The notes beneath the pieces were generated by a model. The model did not search any database and was not told the DNA's origin. It was given only the letters and a program-made list of their open reading frames with translations. From NCBI GenBank assembly GCA_018364635.1, contig JAGZLR010000012.1:1-44319 (forward strand): a stretch of 44,319 nucleotides of DNA, written 5' to 3'. Of the stretch, positions 8,577 to 17,445 are shown piece by piece. The position numbers were made by a program, and so were the translations under genes. Positions within the stretch are counted from its first letter, which is position 1. Every line of letters starts with the position of its first letter. The DNA is from Clostridiales bacterium. GTDB lineage: Bacteria; Bacillota; Clostridia; Lachnospirales; Anaerotignaceae.

Positions 8577-9443
8577 ATGGAACAGACAATGCCGGAAATT
8601 TGGTTTCCGCATATTGGAATTAAAATAGACCATTTGAGCAGAGTGGCCTTTCAACTGTTTGGCATGAACATTTATTGGTACGGAATTATTATCGGCATGG
8701 GGGTACTTGCCGGTATCGCGTTAGCTCTCCATGAGGCAAAGCGGACTGGACAGAGACAGGAAGACTATATGGATTGTGCTTTGGGCGCGATCATTGTCTG
8801 TGTCCTAGGTGCAAGACTGTATTATGTTATTTTTTCTTGGGGATACTATAAAGACCATTTATCGGAAATTTTTGCCATACGTAATGGCGGACTAGCGATT
8901 TATGGCGCGGTATTGGCAGGGATTGTGTACGTCTATCTCTTCTGCCGCAGAAGAAAGCTTAATTTTTGGCTGATGGCTGATACAGCGGCACCTAGTTTGA
9001 TTTTAGGACAAGTGTTTGGCCGTTGGGGAAATTTTTTCAATCGGGAAGCCTTTGGCGGATATACAGATGGGCTGTTTGCCATGCGGTATTTAAAAGATCA
9101 GGTATCCAACATTGCACCTTCTGTTTTGGAAAAGACGGTCACAGTCGGCGGTGTAGAGTATATTCAGGTCCATCCCACATTTCTTTACGAGTCTATGTGG
9201 AATTTAGGAGTTTTCATCATTTTGATGATTCTTTTGCGAAAGAAAAAGTTTGATGGAGAGGTTTGCTGTGGCTATCTTTTTGGTTATGCAGCGGGAAGGG
9301 TTTGGATTGAGGGCCTTCGGACCGATCAGTTGATGATAGGCTCCACAGGGATTGCTGTCAGCCAGCTATTAAGTGCTGTTTTGATTTTCGTTGCTGTGGT
9401 TGTGTTTCTATATTTAAATAAAAAACAAAAACGCTGCTCCTGA
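8577..9443 (+). CDS. lgt: Prolipoprotein diacylglyceryl transferase
   Basis: Lgt transfers diacylglycerol from phosphatidylglycerol to the lipobox cysteine of exported prolipoproteins, the first step of lipoprotein maturation in the membrane. It is 288 residues with about seven hydrophobic segments. The family signature is plain in GRWGNFFNREAFGG, followed by HPTFLYES and a late EGLRTDQL. The frame is open further upstream, to 8481, but AAAGGAGG at 8559-8566 sets the start at ATG 8577. It follows yfmH by 25 bp, so is probably in its operon, and ends in its own terminator before the mraZ promoter. Confidence 0.95.
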   Translation: MEQTMPEIWFPHIGIKIDHLSRVAFQLFGMNIYWYGIIIGMGVLAGIALALHEAKRTGQRQEDYMDCALGAIIVCVLGARLYYVIFSWGYYKDHLSEIFAIRNGGLAIYGAVLAGIVYVYLFCRRRKLNFWLMADTAAPSLILGQVFGRWGNFFNREAFGGYTDGLFAMRYLKDQVSNIAPSVLEKTVTVGGVEYIQVHPTFLYESMWNLGVFIILMILLRKKKFDGEVCCGYLFGYAAGRVWIEGLRTDQLMIGSTGIAVSQLLSAVLIFVAVVVFLYLNKKQKRCS

Positions 9444-9460
9444 TTGGAACAGAAAACACA

Positions 9461-9495
9461 GGGATTCATCCTACAAAGATGAGTCCCTTTTTTAT
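9461..9495 (+). terminator. Terminator after lgt
   Basis: GGGATTCATC and GATGAGTCCC form a 10-bp stem with one wobble and a 7-nt loop, followed by TTTTTT. It closes the yfmF-yfmH-lgt unit. Confidence 0.88.
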
Positions 9496-9601
9496 GCTTT
9501 TTTAGAGGCAGGCCCTATCTTTTTTGTCAAATGATGGGATAAAAGATCGTTTTAATAGAGAAAAAAACTCTGGAAACCTGGAATAAAACGTCTGTAAGGA
9601 C

Positions 9602-9630
9602 TTGTAATTATATTAAATTTATATTACAAT
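9602..9630 (+). promoter_or_regulatory. Promoter of the mraZ division/cell-wall cluster
   Basis: TTGTAA (9602-9607) and TACAAT (9625-9630) are 17 bp apart. The predicted start, near 9637, falls on the first MraZ box. Confidence 0.75.
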
Positions 9631-9636
9631 TGTTTC

Positions 9637-9673
9637 AAAGTGGTGGAAAGTGGATGAATAAGGATGAAAGTGG
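9637..9673 (+). promoter_or_regulatory. MraZ operator: phased AAAGTGG repeats
   Basis: AAAGTGG occurs at 9637-9643, 9647-9653 and 9667-9673, that is at offsets 0, 10 and 30. A degenerate copy (AATAAGG) fills offset 20 at 9657. MraZ proteins are known to bind tandem AAAGTG-type repeats about 10 bp apart upstream of their own gene. The array starts at the predicted transcription start and lies 41-77 bp before the mraZ ATG, so binding would autorepress the whole cluster. Confidence 0.8.
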
Positions 9674-9713
9674 AGGAATATTGTTCTTTGTTCCAGAAAG
9701 GAGGTTGACAGCA

Positions 9714-10133
9714 ATGTTCATGGGCGAGCAGCAACATACCATCGACGCCAAGGGCCGTCTGATTGTACCGGCAAAGTATCGGGAAGGATTAGGCGAAAAA
9801 TTTGTTGTCACCAAGGGATTGGATCAATGCCTTCAAGTCTATCCTATGGAGGAGTGGGAAAAGTTTGAAAAAAAACTGGAAGCCCTTCCCAGTAAAGCTA
9901 TGAAGATTGTCCGTTTTTTCACCTCAGGTGCTACAGAATGTGAACTGGACGGACAGGGCAGAATTATGATTCCGCCGACATTGCGTGCCTACGCGGGCTT
10001 GGAAAAAGAGATTGTCTCCATTGGTGTTGTCAACAAAGTGGAGATTTGGAACCGTGACCGGTGGAACGAATATAACCAAAATATTTTTGAGGACGAAGAT
10101 ATGTCCGATATTATGAATGAATTAGGATTATAA
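9714..10133 (+). CDS. mraZ: Transcriptional regulator MraZ
   Basis: The 139-residue protein is made of two SpoVT/AbrB-like DNA-binding halves: IDAKGRLIVPAKYR near residue 10 and LDGQGRIMIPPTLR near residue 83. It forms ring oligomers that bind the repeats upstream of its own gene and control the division and cell-wall operon. The frame stays open upstream to 9630, but AAGGAGG at 9698-9704 and the canonical MFMGEQQHTIDAKG N-terminus fix the start at ATG 9714. rsmH follows after 11 bp. It is first in the cluster, as in nearly all bacteria. Confidence 0.97.
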   Translation: MFMGEQQHTIDAKGRLIVPAKYREGLGEKFVVTKGLDQCLQVYPMEEWEKFEKKLEALPSKAMKIVRFFTSGATECELDGQGRIMIPPTLRAYAGLEKEIVSIGVVNKVEIWNRDRWNEYNQNIFEDEDMSDIMNELGL

Positions 10134-10144
10134 AGGAGTATCCC

Positions 10145-11086
10145 ATGGAATTTCATCATGTCTCAGTTTTACTTAATGAATGTTTGGAAAATTTACATAT
10201 TGATCCAGATGGAATTTATGTGGATGGCACTTTAGGCGGTGCAGGGCATTCCTCAGAGATTGTAAAGCGGCTGAAAAACGGCCGTTTGATCGGGATAGAC
10301 CAGGACGAAGAAGCGCTGGAAGCGGCAAAAAAAAGACTAGAACCCTACAAGGATAAAGTAACTCTTGTCCACAGTAATTTTTCTCATATTGCAGATGTTT
10401 TGGACGAGCTTGGAGTAAGGCAAGTCAACGGCATTTTGCTGGACATTGGTGTCAGCAGCCATCAGTTGGATGAATCTGAACGTGGGTTTAGTTATATGCA
10501 GGATGCGCCGTTAGATATGCGCATGGATCATAGCCGTAAGTTTTCTGCATGGGATGTGGTGAATACATACTCTGCTGAACAACTGGATCAGGTGATTTTT
10601 TCCTATGGCGAAGAACGTTGGGCCAAACGAATCAGCGAGTTTATTGTTAAAGAGAGAGAAAATGGTCCCATTGATACAACAGGGGCGCTGGTTGAAGTCA
10701 TAAAAAAAGCAGTGCCAAAAGGAGCGCGAAAAGATGGACCTCATCCGGCAAAACGTACCTTTCAGGCCATCCGTATTGAAGTAAATCAGGAACTAGAAGT
10801 ATTAAAAAAAGTCATCGACGACGGTGTTGATTATCTTGCCGATGGCGGAAGATTTTGTATCATTACGTTTCATTCTTTGGAAGATCGAATTGTAAAACAG
10901 CAATTTCGTATGCTGGAAAACCCATGTACCTGTCCAAAAGAATTTCCTGTCTGTGTCTGTGGAAAGAAGCCTTTGGGCAAAGTAGTGACAAGAAAACCTA
11001 TTCTTCCTTCTGAAAAAGAACTGGAAGACAATCCAAGATCCAGAAGTGCGAAATTAAGAGTGTTTGAAAGAAAAAAAGAATTCTAA
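10145..11086 (+). CDS. rsmH: 16S rRNA (cytosine(1402)-N(4))-methyltransferase
   Basis: RsmH (MraW) methylates N4 of C1402 in 16S rRNA using S-adenosylmethionine, tuning the P site. It is 313 residues, a typical length. The SAM pocket motif DGTLGGAGH sits near residue 27, followed by LDIGVSSHQLDESERGFSY, the RMD after DAPLDM, KRTFQAIRIEVN and FHSLEDRIVK. Two CxC pairs near the C-terminus (CTCPKEFPVCVCGKK) are common in Firmicutes homologues. AAAGGAGT precedes the ATG. Second gene of the cluster, likely cotranscribed with mraZ. Confidence 0.97.
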   Translation: MEFHHVSVLLNECLENLHIDPDGIYVDGTLGGAGHSSEIVKRLKNGRLIGIDQDEEALEAAKKRLEPYKDKVTLVHSNFSHIADVLDELGVRQVNGILLDIGVSSHQLDESERGFSYMQDAPLDMRMDHSRKFSAWDVVNTYSAEQLDQVIFSYGEERWAKRISEFIVKERENGPIDTTGALVEVIKKAVPKGARKDGPHPAKRTFQAIRIEVNQELEVLKKVIDDGVDYLADGGRFCIITFHSLEDRIVKQQFRMLENPCTCPKEFPVCVCGKKPLGKVVTRKPILPSEKELEDNPRSRSAKLRVFERKKEF

Positions 11087-11105
11087 ATGAGAGAAGGGTG
11101 GAGTC

Positions 11106-11678
11106 GTGGCGAGAACAAAGAGACGACATATGAATACTGGAAATGTAAAAAGACAGACGAGCCGGTACAATTCTTCCAGTATTGCCTACGACTATGATGC
11201 CCTTCCAGTCCAGCAAGACAAGGAAGAGAAGGAAAGGCAGCTTCTTCAGCGGGCAAAGGCGCGTAGACTGTTGCGCCTGGAAAAAAAAGACGGCATTTTG
11301 CATGGTTTGAAATTGTTTGTGGCAACTGCTGTTGTTTTTGCAGGATGTATTCTTACAATGTCAATCAATGCTTCGATTACAGAAGAACGAGTAAAAATCA
11401 ACAAGATGAAAGACCAGCTGATCGTACTGCAAAATGAAAATGAGTCAACAGAAGCTGAGTTAAGCGATCAGCTAAGCTTGGATTATATCAAAGAACAGGC
11501 GACAGGGCGTTTGGGCATGAGCGAGCCTCAGCCCTATCAAATTTGCTATATCGATGTTCCAAAGCAAAGTTATACAGTGCAGTCATCTATAGAGATAGAG
11601 GAAGAACAAAAAAGGTTTGATTTACAGGAAATTTTTTCGTTCTTCAGAAAAGGATTTGATAAAGTTGAGGAAAAATAA
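11106..11678 (+). CDS. ftsL: FtsL-like septum protein
   Basis: The 190-residue bitopic membrane protein has a long basic cytoplasmic tail (1-65), one membrane segment (about 67-87) and an extracellular coiled coil (about 90-122). It then has the FtsL/DivIC-type LDYIKEQATGRLGMSEPQPYQ element that ends the family fold. FtsL joins DivIC and DivIB in the divisome and activates the septal PBP and FtsW. The call rests on topology, the coiled coil and its position between rsmH and the PBP gene, since sequence conservation in FtsL is weak. The start is GTG 11106 with AAGGGTGGAG upstream. The ATG at 11130 is a possible alternative but lacks a good site. It overlaps the following gene. Confidence 0.85.
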   Translation: MARTKRRHMNTGNVKRQTSRYNSSSIAYDYDALPVQQDKEEKERQLLQRAKARRLLRLEKKDGILHGLKLFVATAVVFAGCILTMSINASITEERVKINKMKDQLIVLQNENESTEAELSDQLSLDYIKEQATGRLGMSEPQPYQICYIDVPKQSYTVQSSIEIEEEQKRFDLQEIFSFFRKGFDKVEEK

Positions 11679-13893
11679 AGTTGAAAAAAGAATAAGAGGT
11701 CGGCTCACAATCGTCTTTTTTCTGCTGAGTTTTATCCTTTGTGGTTTGGGCGGCCGTGTCTTTTATTGGAAATATTGTTATGGAGAGGAATTCGAGACCC
11801 AGGCAAAAAGTCAGCAGGTAGAACGATATGACAGCATCATTCCGCCGGCACGCGGCCAGATTGTAGACCGAAACAAACAGCCTTTAGCCCTAAGTCTCAC
11901 AGTTTATAATGTGGTGTTGGACCCGATTTTATTGAGCGAGTTTGAAGTGGAGGATCAGGAGAGAACACTGAATGCTTTGAGTGAGGCGCTGGAATTAAAT
12001 TACAGTGATCTTAAATGGTATATTACAGTAGATCCGGCCACAGGAAAGTTAAATCGAAATAACCATTGGGTTTATTTGAAAAAATCAGTAGACAGAGAAA
12101 TAAAGGAACAGTTGGAGGCACAAGATGTCAAAGGGGTGTTCTTTGAAAAGGCAACAAAACGAAAATATCCATTGGGTACTCTCGCGGCTCATGTGATTGG
12201 GTTTATTCGTGGTGATGCCAAATGGGGACTAGAGTATAGCTATGATGAGGAAATGACCGGTGTGCCTGGAAGAAGTTTTGTTACCTATGACGGAGGCACA
12301 AATGCTGCGACACAGGAGATTCCGGCAGAAGATGGAGACACAGTTGTTACGACAATCGATTATACCATTCAACAGTATGCCCAGGAAGCGGTGGAGGAAG
12401 CCATGCAGTATAATCCAATGTATGCAGCAGCTTTGGTGATGGATCCAAATACCGCAGAGATTGTGGCAATGGCCTCCTCGCCAACCTATGACCCGAATGA
12501 CCCTACAAATCCTGTGGCCGGCAAAGACAACGCTGAATTCCAGAAAGAATGGGAACAGAAATCTGATGAGGAAAAGATTGAATATTTAAATACCGTATGG
12601 AAAAATTTCAATATTACCAGTACCTTTGAGCCTGGATCTATTTTTAAACCGTTAGTTGTGGCAGCTGCTCTAGAAGAAGGTGTGATTACACCAGAAACTA
12701 CCTTTGTCTGTGAAGGAAAAAAGCAAGTGTATGACCGCCAAATTAGTTGTTGGTACCATGCAGGTCACGGTGTAGAAACGGTGGAAGACGTCCTTGCCAA
12801 CTCCTGTAATGTTGGTATGATGGAGATTGTAGAAAAGTTAGGCGCTACAAAGTTTTATGAATACCAGAAAGATTTTGGTTTTGGTGAAAAGACAGGGATT
12901 GATCTTCCAGGAGAGGAATCAGCGGCAGATTTGATGTATGACTTGGATCAAATTGGTCCTGTTGAGCTTGCTACCATGAGCTTCGGCCAGTCCTTCAACT
13001 GTACTTCTATTCAGATTTTGACTGCCTTTGCTTCCGTCATAAATGGCGGAGATCTGATGCGGCCATATGTAGTAAGTCAAGTGATGGATATGGAAGGCAA
13101 TATTGTGAAAGAAAATAAGCCGGAAGTTGTTCGTAAAGTTGTCAGCCAAAATACTTCTGATATTATCAGAACATATTTGGAAGCTACAGTGGATCATGGT
13201 ACAGGAAAAAATGCAAAGATTGAAGGCTATGCCATCGGCGGTAAAACAGGTACTGCGGAGCAGGGGGTACGTAATAAAAAAGATTATACTCTGTCTTATA
13301 TTTCATATTTTCCAGTGGAGGACCCACAATATATTTGTATGGTGGTGATCCATTTGCCAAAACCATATATCGACGGTGTAACAACACCTTCGCCGATGAT
13401 TAAACATTTGATGGAGAAAATTATCAACTATAAATCTATTGAGTCAAGTTATGAGATTGTGAACCTTTCCGAGGAAGAAGCTGCAAAAAATACAAAAGTG
13501 AAGGCAGATAATTATGTGGGCAGTTCTCTTTCTGACGCTCTGCGAAGCATTGGAATGTCTGGTTTGAAATATGAACTAGGCGGTCAGGGCAACGTCGTTA
13601 CCGGACAAGTGCCGGAGGCGGGTACAGAAATGACTGAAGGCTCTACGGTTTTATTGTATGTGGAGCGAGGAGAAAATGACACAGGAGATATTCAGATGCC
13701 GCTTGTCACGGGACTGACCTTTGACGAGGCTGCGAAAATGTTGCAGGAAGCAGGGTTAAGTCCTCCGGAATTGGAAAAAACTGAAGGCGTTGTAATCAGT
13801 CAAGAACCAGTGGCGGGCACTTTTGTCTCTGGAGATGATGCGGTTACCCTTACAATGGGAGAAGCGCCGGAAGAAAAAAAGAAAGAGGAGTAG
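11665..13893 (+). CDS. Class B penicillin-binding protein with two PASTA domains (FtsI/PBP2B-like)
   Basis: This is a septal transpeptidase candidate: short cytoplasmic tail, membrane anchor (about 13-33), PBP dimerisation domain, transpeptidase domain, then two C-terminal PASTA repeats (about 620-670 and 690-735). The catalytic motifs are intact: S325-I-F-K328, S380-C-N382 and K527-T-G. The frame is open from TTG 11617. The best ribosome site (AAAGGA 11649-11654) favours TTG 11665, overlapping ftsL by 14 bp; TTG 11656 is an alternative. As the first PBP after ftsL it most likely serves vegetative division (pbpB/ftsI role), although PASTA-bearing SpoVD-like proteins are also in this class. 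A terminator follows it. Confidence 0.9.
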   Translation: MRKNKVEKRIRGRLTIVFFLLSFILCGLGGRVFYWKYCYGEEFETQAKSQQVERYDSIIPPARGQIVDRNKQPLALSLTVYNVVLDPILLSEFEVEDQERTLNALSEALELNYSDLKWYITVDPATGKLNRNNHWVYLKKSVDREIKEQLEAQDVKGVFFEKATKRKYPLGTLAAHVIGFIRGDAKWGLEYSYDEEMTGVPGRSFVTYDGGTNAATQEIPAEDGDTVVTTIDYTIQQYAQEAVEEAMQYNPMYAAALVMDPNTAEIVAMASSPTYDPNDPTNPVAGKDNAEFQKEWEQKSDEEKIEYLNTVWKNFNITSTFEPGSIFKPLVVAAALEEGVITPETTFVCEGKKQVYDRQISCWYHAGHGVETVEDVLANSCNVGMMEIVEKLGATKFYEYQKDFGFGEKTGIDLPGEESAADLMYDLDQIGPVELATMSFGQSFNCTSIQILTAFASVINGGDLMRPYVVSQVMDMEGNIVKENKPEVVRKVVSQNTSDIIRTYLEATVDHGTGKNAKIEGYAIGGKTGTAEQGVRNKKDYTLSYISYFPVEDPQYICMVVIHLPKPYIDGVTTPSPMIKHLMEKIINYKSIESSYEIVNLSEEEAAKNTKVKADNYVGSSLSDALRSIGMSGLKYELGGQGNVVTGQVPEAGTEMTEGSTVLLYVERGENDTGDIQMPLVTGLTFDEAAKMLQEAGLSPPELEKTEGVVISQEPVAGTFVSGDDAVTLTMGEAPEEKKKEE

Positions 13894-13911
13894 CGAAAAC
13901 AGTAGGCTTAC

Positions 13912-13945
13912 AAAGCAGGAGATGATCCTATTTCCTGCTTTTTTT
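13912..13945 (+). terminator. Terminator between the two PBP genes
   Basis: AAAGCAGGA pairs with TCCTGCTTT (9 bp, 12-nt loop) and runs into seven T residues. It splits the cluster into mraZ-to-PBP and SpoVD-like-to-ftsW parts, though readthrough is possible. Confidence 0.85.
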
Positions 13946-14005
13946 ACATAAAAGAGTGATTTATTCATAAACTATTCTGAAAAATACTTTCGGAAGGAAA
14001 ATGGA

Positions 14006-15955
14006 ATGGATAAACCGACAATTAGGATGAAAAGAAAGCTGTTTTGGATTTTGATGCTTTTTGTTGGGTATTTCCCTATTTTATGCGGAAGAATCGCTTA
14101 TATCCAAATTGTGGAAGCACCTTCGCTTCAGGAAAAAGCCTATGAACAACAGACAAGAGACCGTTTGATTCGCCCTGTGCGCGGAAACATTTTAGACAGA
14201 AACGGTGTAGGTCTTGCGGTGACAGAATCTGTCTGTGCCGTGAGCGTCATTCATGCACAGGTAAAAGATGAACAGAGAACAGCGGAAGCTCTTTCCAAAA
14301 TGCTTGATTTGGAGTATGATTCTGTACTAGAAAAGGTACAAAAGCGTGTGGCGTTAGTCCGAATTAAATCAAAAGTGGACAGAGAGACCGCACAAAAGAT
14401 TAGAGATTTAAACCTTCCAGGGGTTGTTGTGGATGAAGATGTCAAACGGGTTTATCCCTATGGTTCGCTTGCCAGCCAAGTCATTGGATTTGCGGGTAAG
14501 GATAATCAAGGAATTTTGGGATTGGAATCAAAATATGACAGTTATCTTGCCGGTGAAAGCGGTAAAATACTGACAGAGACAGACTCCGCCGGCCGTTTGA
14601 CCAATCCGGCACAAATCAGAGTAAGTCCACAAAATGGTAATCATCTGGTGACAACATTGGATGCCGTTGTACAGCAGTATGCGGAACAGACAATACAAAA
14701 GGCAGTGGAAGCCAAAGAGGCAAAAAGCGGCATGATTATTGTGCTGAATCCGCAAAACGGTGAAATTTATGCAATGGCAAATTATCCAGGGTTTGATTTG
14801 AACGATCCATTTACGATTAATGATGAAACTCTTGCCGCACAATGGGACACACTGACGGAAAAAGAGAAAAATGACGCCCTGAACCAAATGTGGCGGAATA
14901 AATCCATCAATGATACCTATGAACCAGGCAGTACCTTTAAAACTGTCACATCCTCCGCTGGTTTGGAGGAAGGTGTTGTAAAGCCGGAGGACAGTTTTTG
15001 CTGTAATGGGTACTATGTAGCTGGAGATAGAATGATTAAATGCTGGCGGTATCCAAGGACCCATGGGGCAGAGAACTTTGTACAAGGGGTGCAAAACTCC
15101 TGTAACCCAGTTTTTATGGCAGTAGCGGAACGTTTGGGCGCAGATAAGTTTTATGATTATATGGTAAAATTTGGTTTCAAAGAAAAGACAGGGATAGATC
15201 TTCCAGGAGAAGCGGTAGGAATTATCCATAAAAAGGAAAACATTGGTCCAGTGGAACTTGCCACCATGAGTTTTGGCCAATCTTTCCAAATTACGCCGAT
15301 ACAGCTATTGCGGGCGGCTTCTTCTATCGTTAATGGCGGTCATTTGATTACTCCTCATATAGGAAAAGCCATTGCAGACGAAGATGGTGGAATTGTAGAG
15401 ACATTTCAATATCCAAAAGGCCGTCAGGTGATCAGCAAAGAGACATCAGAGACGATGAAGTCCATTTTAGAAAGTGTCGTATCTGTTGGTTCAGGAAAAA
15501 AGGCATATATTCCAGGTTATCGCATCGGTGGAAAGACTGCAACCAGTGAAAAACTGCCTAGAAGAAGCGGGAAATATATCGCTTCCTTTATGGCTTTTGC
15601 ACCAGCAGAACAGCCGACAGTGATGGCTCTGGTGCTGATTGACGAGCCTCAGGGCGCCTATTATGGCGGTGCAATCGCAGGGCCGGTCATGCAGGAATTT
15701 TTAAGTAATATATTGCCCTATTTGGGCGTAGAGCCACAATATTCAGAAGAAGAGTCAAAACTGGAAGAAGTCCAAAAGATCGTGGTGCCAGATCTTACAG
15801 GATGTACAGCGCAGGAGGCAAAGAAACTTCTTTCAGATGCTGGACTGACAGGGGTATTTTCCGGCGAAGAAGGAACAGTGACACAACAGTTTCCTCCCGC
15901 TGGAGAGATCATCAATCCCGCCTCTAAGGTAATTATAACCCTTGAGGGCAGTTAA
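14006..15955 (+). CDS. spoVD: Class B penicillin-binding protein with one PASTA domain (SpoVD-like)
   Basis: The 649-residue class B PBP has a membrane anchor (about 10-30), dimerisation domain, transpeptidase domain and one C-terminal PASTA repeat (about 590-648). The motifs are S309-T-F-K312 and S365-C-N367. The third motif is K510-T-A instead of the usual K-T-G, within GGKTATSEKLPR. Order (after the septal PBP, before murE) and the single PASTA repeat match SpoVD, which in B. subtilis builds spore cortex with SpoVE. AAGGAA precedes the ATG at 14006. It lies behind a terminator, so should have its own promoter; the 13946-13973 stretch resembles a sigma-E site only loosely. Whether this organism sporulates cannot be seen here, and a second vegetative PBP is an alternative. 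Confidence 0.82.
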   Translation: MDKPTIRMKRKLFWILMLFVGYFPILCGRIAYIQIVEAPSLQEKAYEQQTRDRLIRPVRGNILDRNGVGLAVTESVCAVSVIHAQVKDEQRTAEALSKMLDLEYDSVLEKVQKRVALVRIKSKVDRETAQKIRDLNLPGVVVDEDVKRVYPYGSLASQVIGFAGKDNQGILGLESKYDSYLAGESGKILTETDSAGRLTNPAQIRVSPQNGNHLVTTLDAVVQQYAEQTIQKAVEAKEAKSGMIIVLNPQNGEIYAMANYPGFDLNDPFTINDETLAAQWDTLTEKEKNDALNQMWRNKSINDTYEPGSTFKTVTSSAGLEEGVVKPEDSFCCNGYYVAGDRMIKCWRYPRTHGAENFVQGVQNSCNPVFMAVAERLGADKFYDYMVKFGFKEKTGIDLPGEAVGIIHKKENIGPVELATMSFGQSFQITPIQLLRAASSIVNGGHLITPHIGKAIADEDGGIVETFQYPKGRQVISKETSETMKSILESVVSVGSGKKAYIPGYRIGGKTATSEKLPRRSGKYIASFMAFAPAEQPTVMALVLIDEPQGAYYGGAIAGPVMQEFLSNILPYLGVEPQYSEEESKLEEVQKIVVPDLTGCTAQEAKKLLSDAGLTGVFSGEEGTVTQQFPPAGEIINPASKVIITLEGS

Positions 15956-15981
15956 AAGGTACATAGTAGGAAAGGAAGGAT

Positions 15982-17445
15982 ATGGAAATGGAGCTTAAAA
16001 AAATGATGGAGCATACAGACGCTCGCTTGCTTTCGGGGCCAGAATCCGTTACAATTCATCAAATACAGTACGATTCAAGAAAAGTGACCAAAGGTGATGT
16101 TTTTGTCTGTGTTGTCGGTTTTCAGACAGATGGACATCGGTATATAGAAAAAGCTATCGCCCAAGGCGCCGCCGCCATTATTTTGCAAAAAGCGCCTGCA
16201 TCATTTCAGGATGGAATCTCCTATTACCAAATGGAAGATACCAGGAAAGGGCTTGCCCTTTTGTCGGCAAATTTTTATGGCCATCCGTCAGCAAAAATGA
16301 GGTTAGTAGGTGTGACAGGCACCAACGGAAAGACAACAACAACTTATCTCATTCGTTCTGTCCTTCAACGTGTTGGAAAAAAAGTTGGTCTGATTGGCAC
16401 GATAGAAAATAGAATCGGCGAAAAACGCCTTCCAACGGAGCGTACCACGCCAGAAAGTATGGAGCTTCAAAAACTGTTTGACGACATGTACCAAGAAAAT
16501 GTCACAGACTGTGTTATGGAGGTGTCCAGCCATTCCTTAGATCTTCACAGAGTTGATGACTGTGATTTTGATATTGGAGTTTTTACAAACCTGACACAGG
16601 ATCATTTAGACTACCATAAAACAATGGAAAATTATAAAAAAGCCAAAGGGAAGCTGTTTGAGATGGCAAAGGCTGTTGTCATCAATTTAGACGATCCAGC
16701 AGGGCAAGATATGCTGGAAAAAGCCAAGGGAAAACCGCAGCTGACCTATGGGATTGACCGACCGGCAGACCTTAGGGCAGAGCATACGCAAGTTTCTTCC
16801 ACAGGTGTAAAGTTTACGTTGAAATATGACGGAAAGTCCTATGAAGCATCCCTTCAAACGCCTGGGAAATTTAGCATTTATAACGCTTTAGGCGCTATTG
16901 GCGCCTGCTTATTAATGGATATTCCGATGGAGGAAATTCTTTTGGGGTTGGCGGAAAATACTGGTGTGCCTGGAAGATTCCAGACAGTGCAGTCCGCTTC
17001 TGGTGTTACTGCCATTATTGATTATGCCCATACGCCAGACGGACTGGAAAATATATTAAATACAGCGCGGGAGTTTGCTAAAGGAAAGATTATCACTGTC
17101 TTTGGCTGCGGCGGCGACCGAGACCGCTCAAAACGCCCTGTCATGGGAAAAATTGCCGGTACGCTCTCGGATTATTGTGTCATTACCTCTGATAATCCGC
17201 GGACAGAAGATCCAGAAAAAATCATTGATGATATTGAACCGGCAGTTTTGCAGTCAGGTTGCTCTTACCACAGACAGTCAGACAGAAAACAGGCGATTTT
17301 TGAGGCCATTGGTCGGGCACGGCAGAATGATCTGGTTGTCGTAGCCGGCAAGGGCCATGAGAACTATCAGATCTTTCGGGATCAAACCATACATTTTGAT
17401 GATATGGAGGTTGTAAAGGAAGCCTTCGGGGAGGATTTGGCATGA
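15982..17445 (+). CDS. murE: UDP-N-acetylmuramoyl-L-alanyl-D-glutamate--2,6-diaminopimelate ligase
   Basis: MurE adds the third residue of the peptidoglycan stem peptide in the cytoplasm. It is 487 residues. The ATP loop GVTGTNGKTT lies near residues 110-119, EVSSHSLDLHR in the central domain, and DNPR at 404-407. DNPR is the known specificity motif for meso-diaminopimelate rather than lysine, so the cell wall is predicted to be DAP-type. The start ATG 15982 follows AAAGGAAGG; the ATG two codons later (15988) is nearly as good. murF overlaps its stop by four bases, indicating coupled translation. Confidence 0.97.
   Translation: MEMELKKMMEHTDARLLSGPESVTIHQIQYDSRKVTKGDVFVCVVGFQTDGHRYIEKAIAQGAAAIILQKAPASFQDGISYYQMEDTRKGLALLSANFYGHPSAKMRLVGVTGTNGKTTTTYLIRSVLQRVGKKVGLIGTIENRIGEKRLPTERTTPESMELQKLFDDMYQENVTDCVMEVSSHSLDLHRVDDCDFDIGVFTNLTQDHLDYHKTMENYKKAKGKLFEMAKAVVINLDDPAGQDMLEKAKGKPQLTYGIDRPADLRAEHTQVSSTGVKFTLKYDGKSYEASLQTPGKFSIYNALGAIGACLLMDIPMEEILLGLAENTGVPGRFQTVQSASGVTAIIDYAHTPDGLENILNTAREFAKGKIITVFGCGGDRDRSKRPVMGKIAGTLSDYCVITSDNPRTEDPEKIIDDIEPAVLQSGCSYHRQSDRKQAIFEAIGRARQNDLVVVAGKGHENYQIFRDQTIHFDDMEVVKEAFGEDLA

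Noticed and set aside
11617..11664. Earlier TTG start for the first PBP
   Set aside because: It would overlap ftsL by 62 bp without a ribosome site; AAAGGA at 11649-11654 fits TTG 11665 better.
14528..15289. 253-residue open frame on the minus strand opposite the SpoVD-like gene
   Set aside because: It lies inside a conserved gene, has no ribosome site and its product has no recognisable composition or motif.
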